Of a DNA stretch of 7,850 nucleotides, positions 6,864 through 7,850 are shown one piece after another; position 1 is the stretch's first letter; each line of letters starts with the position of its first letter. Made by a program: the position numbers and the translations under genes. Below the pieces are notes generated by a model, which had not been told where the DNA came from, did no database searches, and worked only from the letters and a program-made list of their open reading frames with translations. This DNA comes from Flavobacteriaceae bacterium (lineage in GTDB: Bacteria > Bacteroidota > Bacteroidia > Flavobacteriales > Flavobacteriaceae): NCBI GenBank assembly GCA_008081175.1, contig VMCW01000158.1, positions 1 to 7,850 on the forward strand, read 5' to 3'.

Positions 6864-7832
6864 ATGAAACCAAATTTATATTCTCCTCTACTAGCTATAT
6901 GTTTATTGTTTTTTTCAACCACTGGTTTTGTTTCTTGCAAAAACGAAACAAAAAAAGAAGGGGAGACTCAGGAATTATTTTTTGATCTATCTCTAGCACA
7001 ATGGTCTCTGAACAGGTCTTTTAGAGAAGGAGGCATCTCTCCTTACGAATTTGCCAAACTCGCCAATGAAATGGGCTTCACCGGCCTGGAATATGTGAGT
7101 CAACTGTACAAAGACGTTTATGAAAGCGAAGATAAAGCGGCGGCTCTAACTGCTTTTGTAGAGAAAAACAACACTCTTGCAGCTCAATATAAAATGAAGA
7201 ACGTTTTGATCATGATAGACGGCGAAGGAGATCTTTCCAGTTCTGATGAAGAAGAACGCACTACAGCAGAAGAAAATCACAAACAATGGATTGATGCAGC
7301 TCATCAAATGGGATGCTCAGCAATACGAGTGAACCTACACGGAGAAAAGGATGAAGCACTCTGGATTGAAAACTCCATCAAAAGTCTCAATACTTTAGCC
7401 TCATATGCAGAACCTCTAGGGGTTAATGTTATCGTTGAAAATCACGGAGGCAAATCATCCAATGCAGGTCTGTTAATGAAAGTAATCAATCAAGTGAGCT
7501 ACAGTAACTGTGGAACCCTTCCAGACTTTGGAAACTTCTGTTTAAGTGAAAATTGGGGTTCTTTGAAAGACAATAAATGTGATAACCCTTATGACCCTTA
7601 TTTAGGCGTTTCTGAGATGCTCCCAAAAGCCTTTGGAATGAGTGCAAAGTCTTTTGAATTTGATGCTGAGGGAGAAGAGACCATTTTAGATTATCACAAA
7701 TTACTTACCATTATAAAAGAAGGTGGATATACAGGATTTATCGGTGTGGAATTTGAAGGTGATGGCCTGTCTGAAAAAGAAGGGATCATGGCGACTAAAA
7801 GATTATTGGAAAAGGCAGCCGCTAAACTTTAG
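6864..7832 (+). CDS. exported xylose-isomerase-like TIM-barrel lipoprotein (sugar isomerase/epimerase or lyase)
   Basis: This 322-residue protein has a lipoprotein signal: MKPN start, hydrophobic core, and lipobox F22-V-S-C25, followed by a charged Lys/Glu linker. The rest is an AP-endonuclease-2 / xylose-isomerase-like TIM barrel. Visible strand motifs are FTGLEYVS, IRVNLHG, VIVE192-N-H194-GG, LPD221-FGN, AKSFEFDAEG and FIGVE296-FEG; E192, D221 and E296 are likely metal ligands. Many relatives are cytoplasmic sugar isomerases, but some act on 3-keto-glycosides, and Bacteroidota often carry exported versions beside GMC or Gfo/Idh/MocA oxidoreductases. Placed divergently from a GMC dehydrogenase operon, it could process the oxidised product outside the cytoplasm. 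The ATG at 6864 is chosen for the complete signal peptide. The stop is followed by only 18 bp of window, so an operon downstream cannot be judged. The fold is clear; the reaction is inferred. Confidence 0.87.
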   Translation: MKPNLYSPLLAICLLFFSTTGFVSCKNETKKEGETQELFFDLSLAQWSLNRSFREGGISPYEFAKLANEMGFTGLEYVSQLYKDVYESEDKAAALTAFVEKNNTLAAQYKMKNVLIMIDGEGDLSSSDEEERTTAEENHKQWIDAAHQMGCSAIRVNLHGEKDEALWIENSIKSLNTLASYAEPLGVNVIVENHGGKSSNAGLLMKVINQVSYSNCGTLPDFGNFCLSENWGSLKDNKCDNPYDPYLGVSEMLPKAFGMSAKSFEFDAEGEETILDYHKLLTIIKEGGYTGFIGVEFEGDGLSEKEGIMATKRLLEKAAAKL

Positions 7833-7850
7833 TACATGCTTTTTAAAACA

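Noticed and set aside
7836..7850. ATG three bases after the TIM-barrel stop, open to the window edge
   Set aside because: Only five codons are visible, too few to support a gene call; it could be the start of a following operon gene.
1..7850. tRNA, rRNA, CRISPR arrays, insertion sequences or phage genes
   Set aside because: No cloverleaf, repeat-spacer pattern, transposase-like frame or long terminal repeats were seen on either strand by eye.

Overview
The window looks like a chromosomal stretch of a Bacteroidota bacterium, most likely Flavobacteriia. The DNA is AT-rich and most starts are preceded by A-rich leaders without a Shine-Dalgarno sequence. One upstream region carries an exact TAnnTTTG-type -7 box. 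Three of the six proteins have lipoprotein signal peptides (a fourth is a possible case), and the combination of protein families is typical of that phylum. This is judged from sequence features and remembered family distributions; no search was run.

Layout. (1) Positions 1-2552, plus strand: two consecutive genes of the DUF885 family of putative zinc metallopeptidases, 17 bp apart. The first is cut by the window edge and appears to have lost the metal-binding HE..PGHH motif. The second is a complete lipoprotein with the motif intact. (2) 2553-2871: an AT-rich spacer with a small hairpin and a possible reverse-strand gene remnant. (3) 2872-4137, plus strand: a seven-haem c-type cytochrome with a probable lipoprotein signal. 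(4) 4138-4466: a convergent spacer with two terminator-like hairpins, the stronger one clearly oriented for the minus-strand operon. (5) 4467-6742, minus strand: a GMC-family FAD dehydrogenase large subunit followed, 11 bp later, by its gluconate-2-dehydrogenase-subunit-3-like small subunit. (6) 6743-6863: a divergent promoter region. (7) 6864-7832, plus strand: a lipoprotein-anchored xylose-isomerase-like TIM barrel.

How the genes may work together. The large subunit has no export signal. The small subunit has a twin-arginine-like signal, so the pair is probably co-exported to the periplasm. The large subunit carries FAD and GMC catalytic residues plus a C-x5-C-x3-C motif, the spacing I recall for the [3Fe-4S] cluster of Burkholderia FAD-glucose dehydrogenase. 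Electrons would leave through a c-type cytochrome. None is encoded in the operon, but a seven-haem cytochrome lies tail-to-tail with it. The divergent exported TIM barrel fits a route in which a sugar or glycoside is oxidised (perhaps to a 3-keto-glycoside) and then isomerised or cleaved outside the cytoplasm. That pathway is an inference from gene content. The families themselves are known, and I see no wholly unknown system here. The most unusual points are the apparently inactive DUF885 paralogue next to an intact one, and the extracytoplasmic oxidation/isomerase locus with an orphan multihaem cytochrome beside it.
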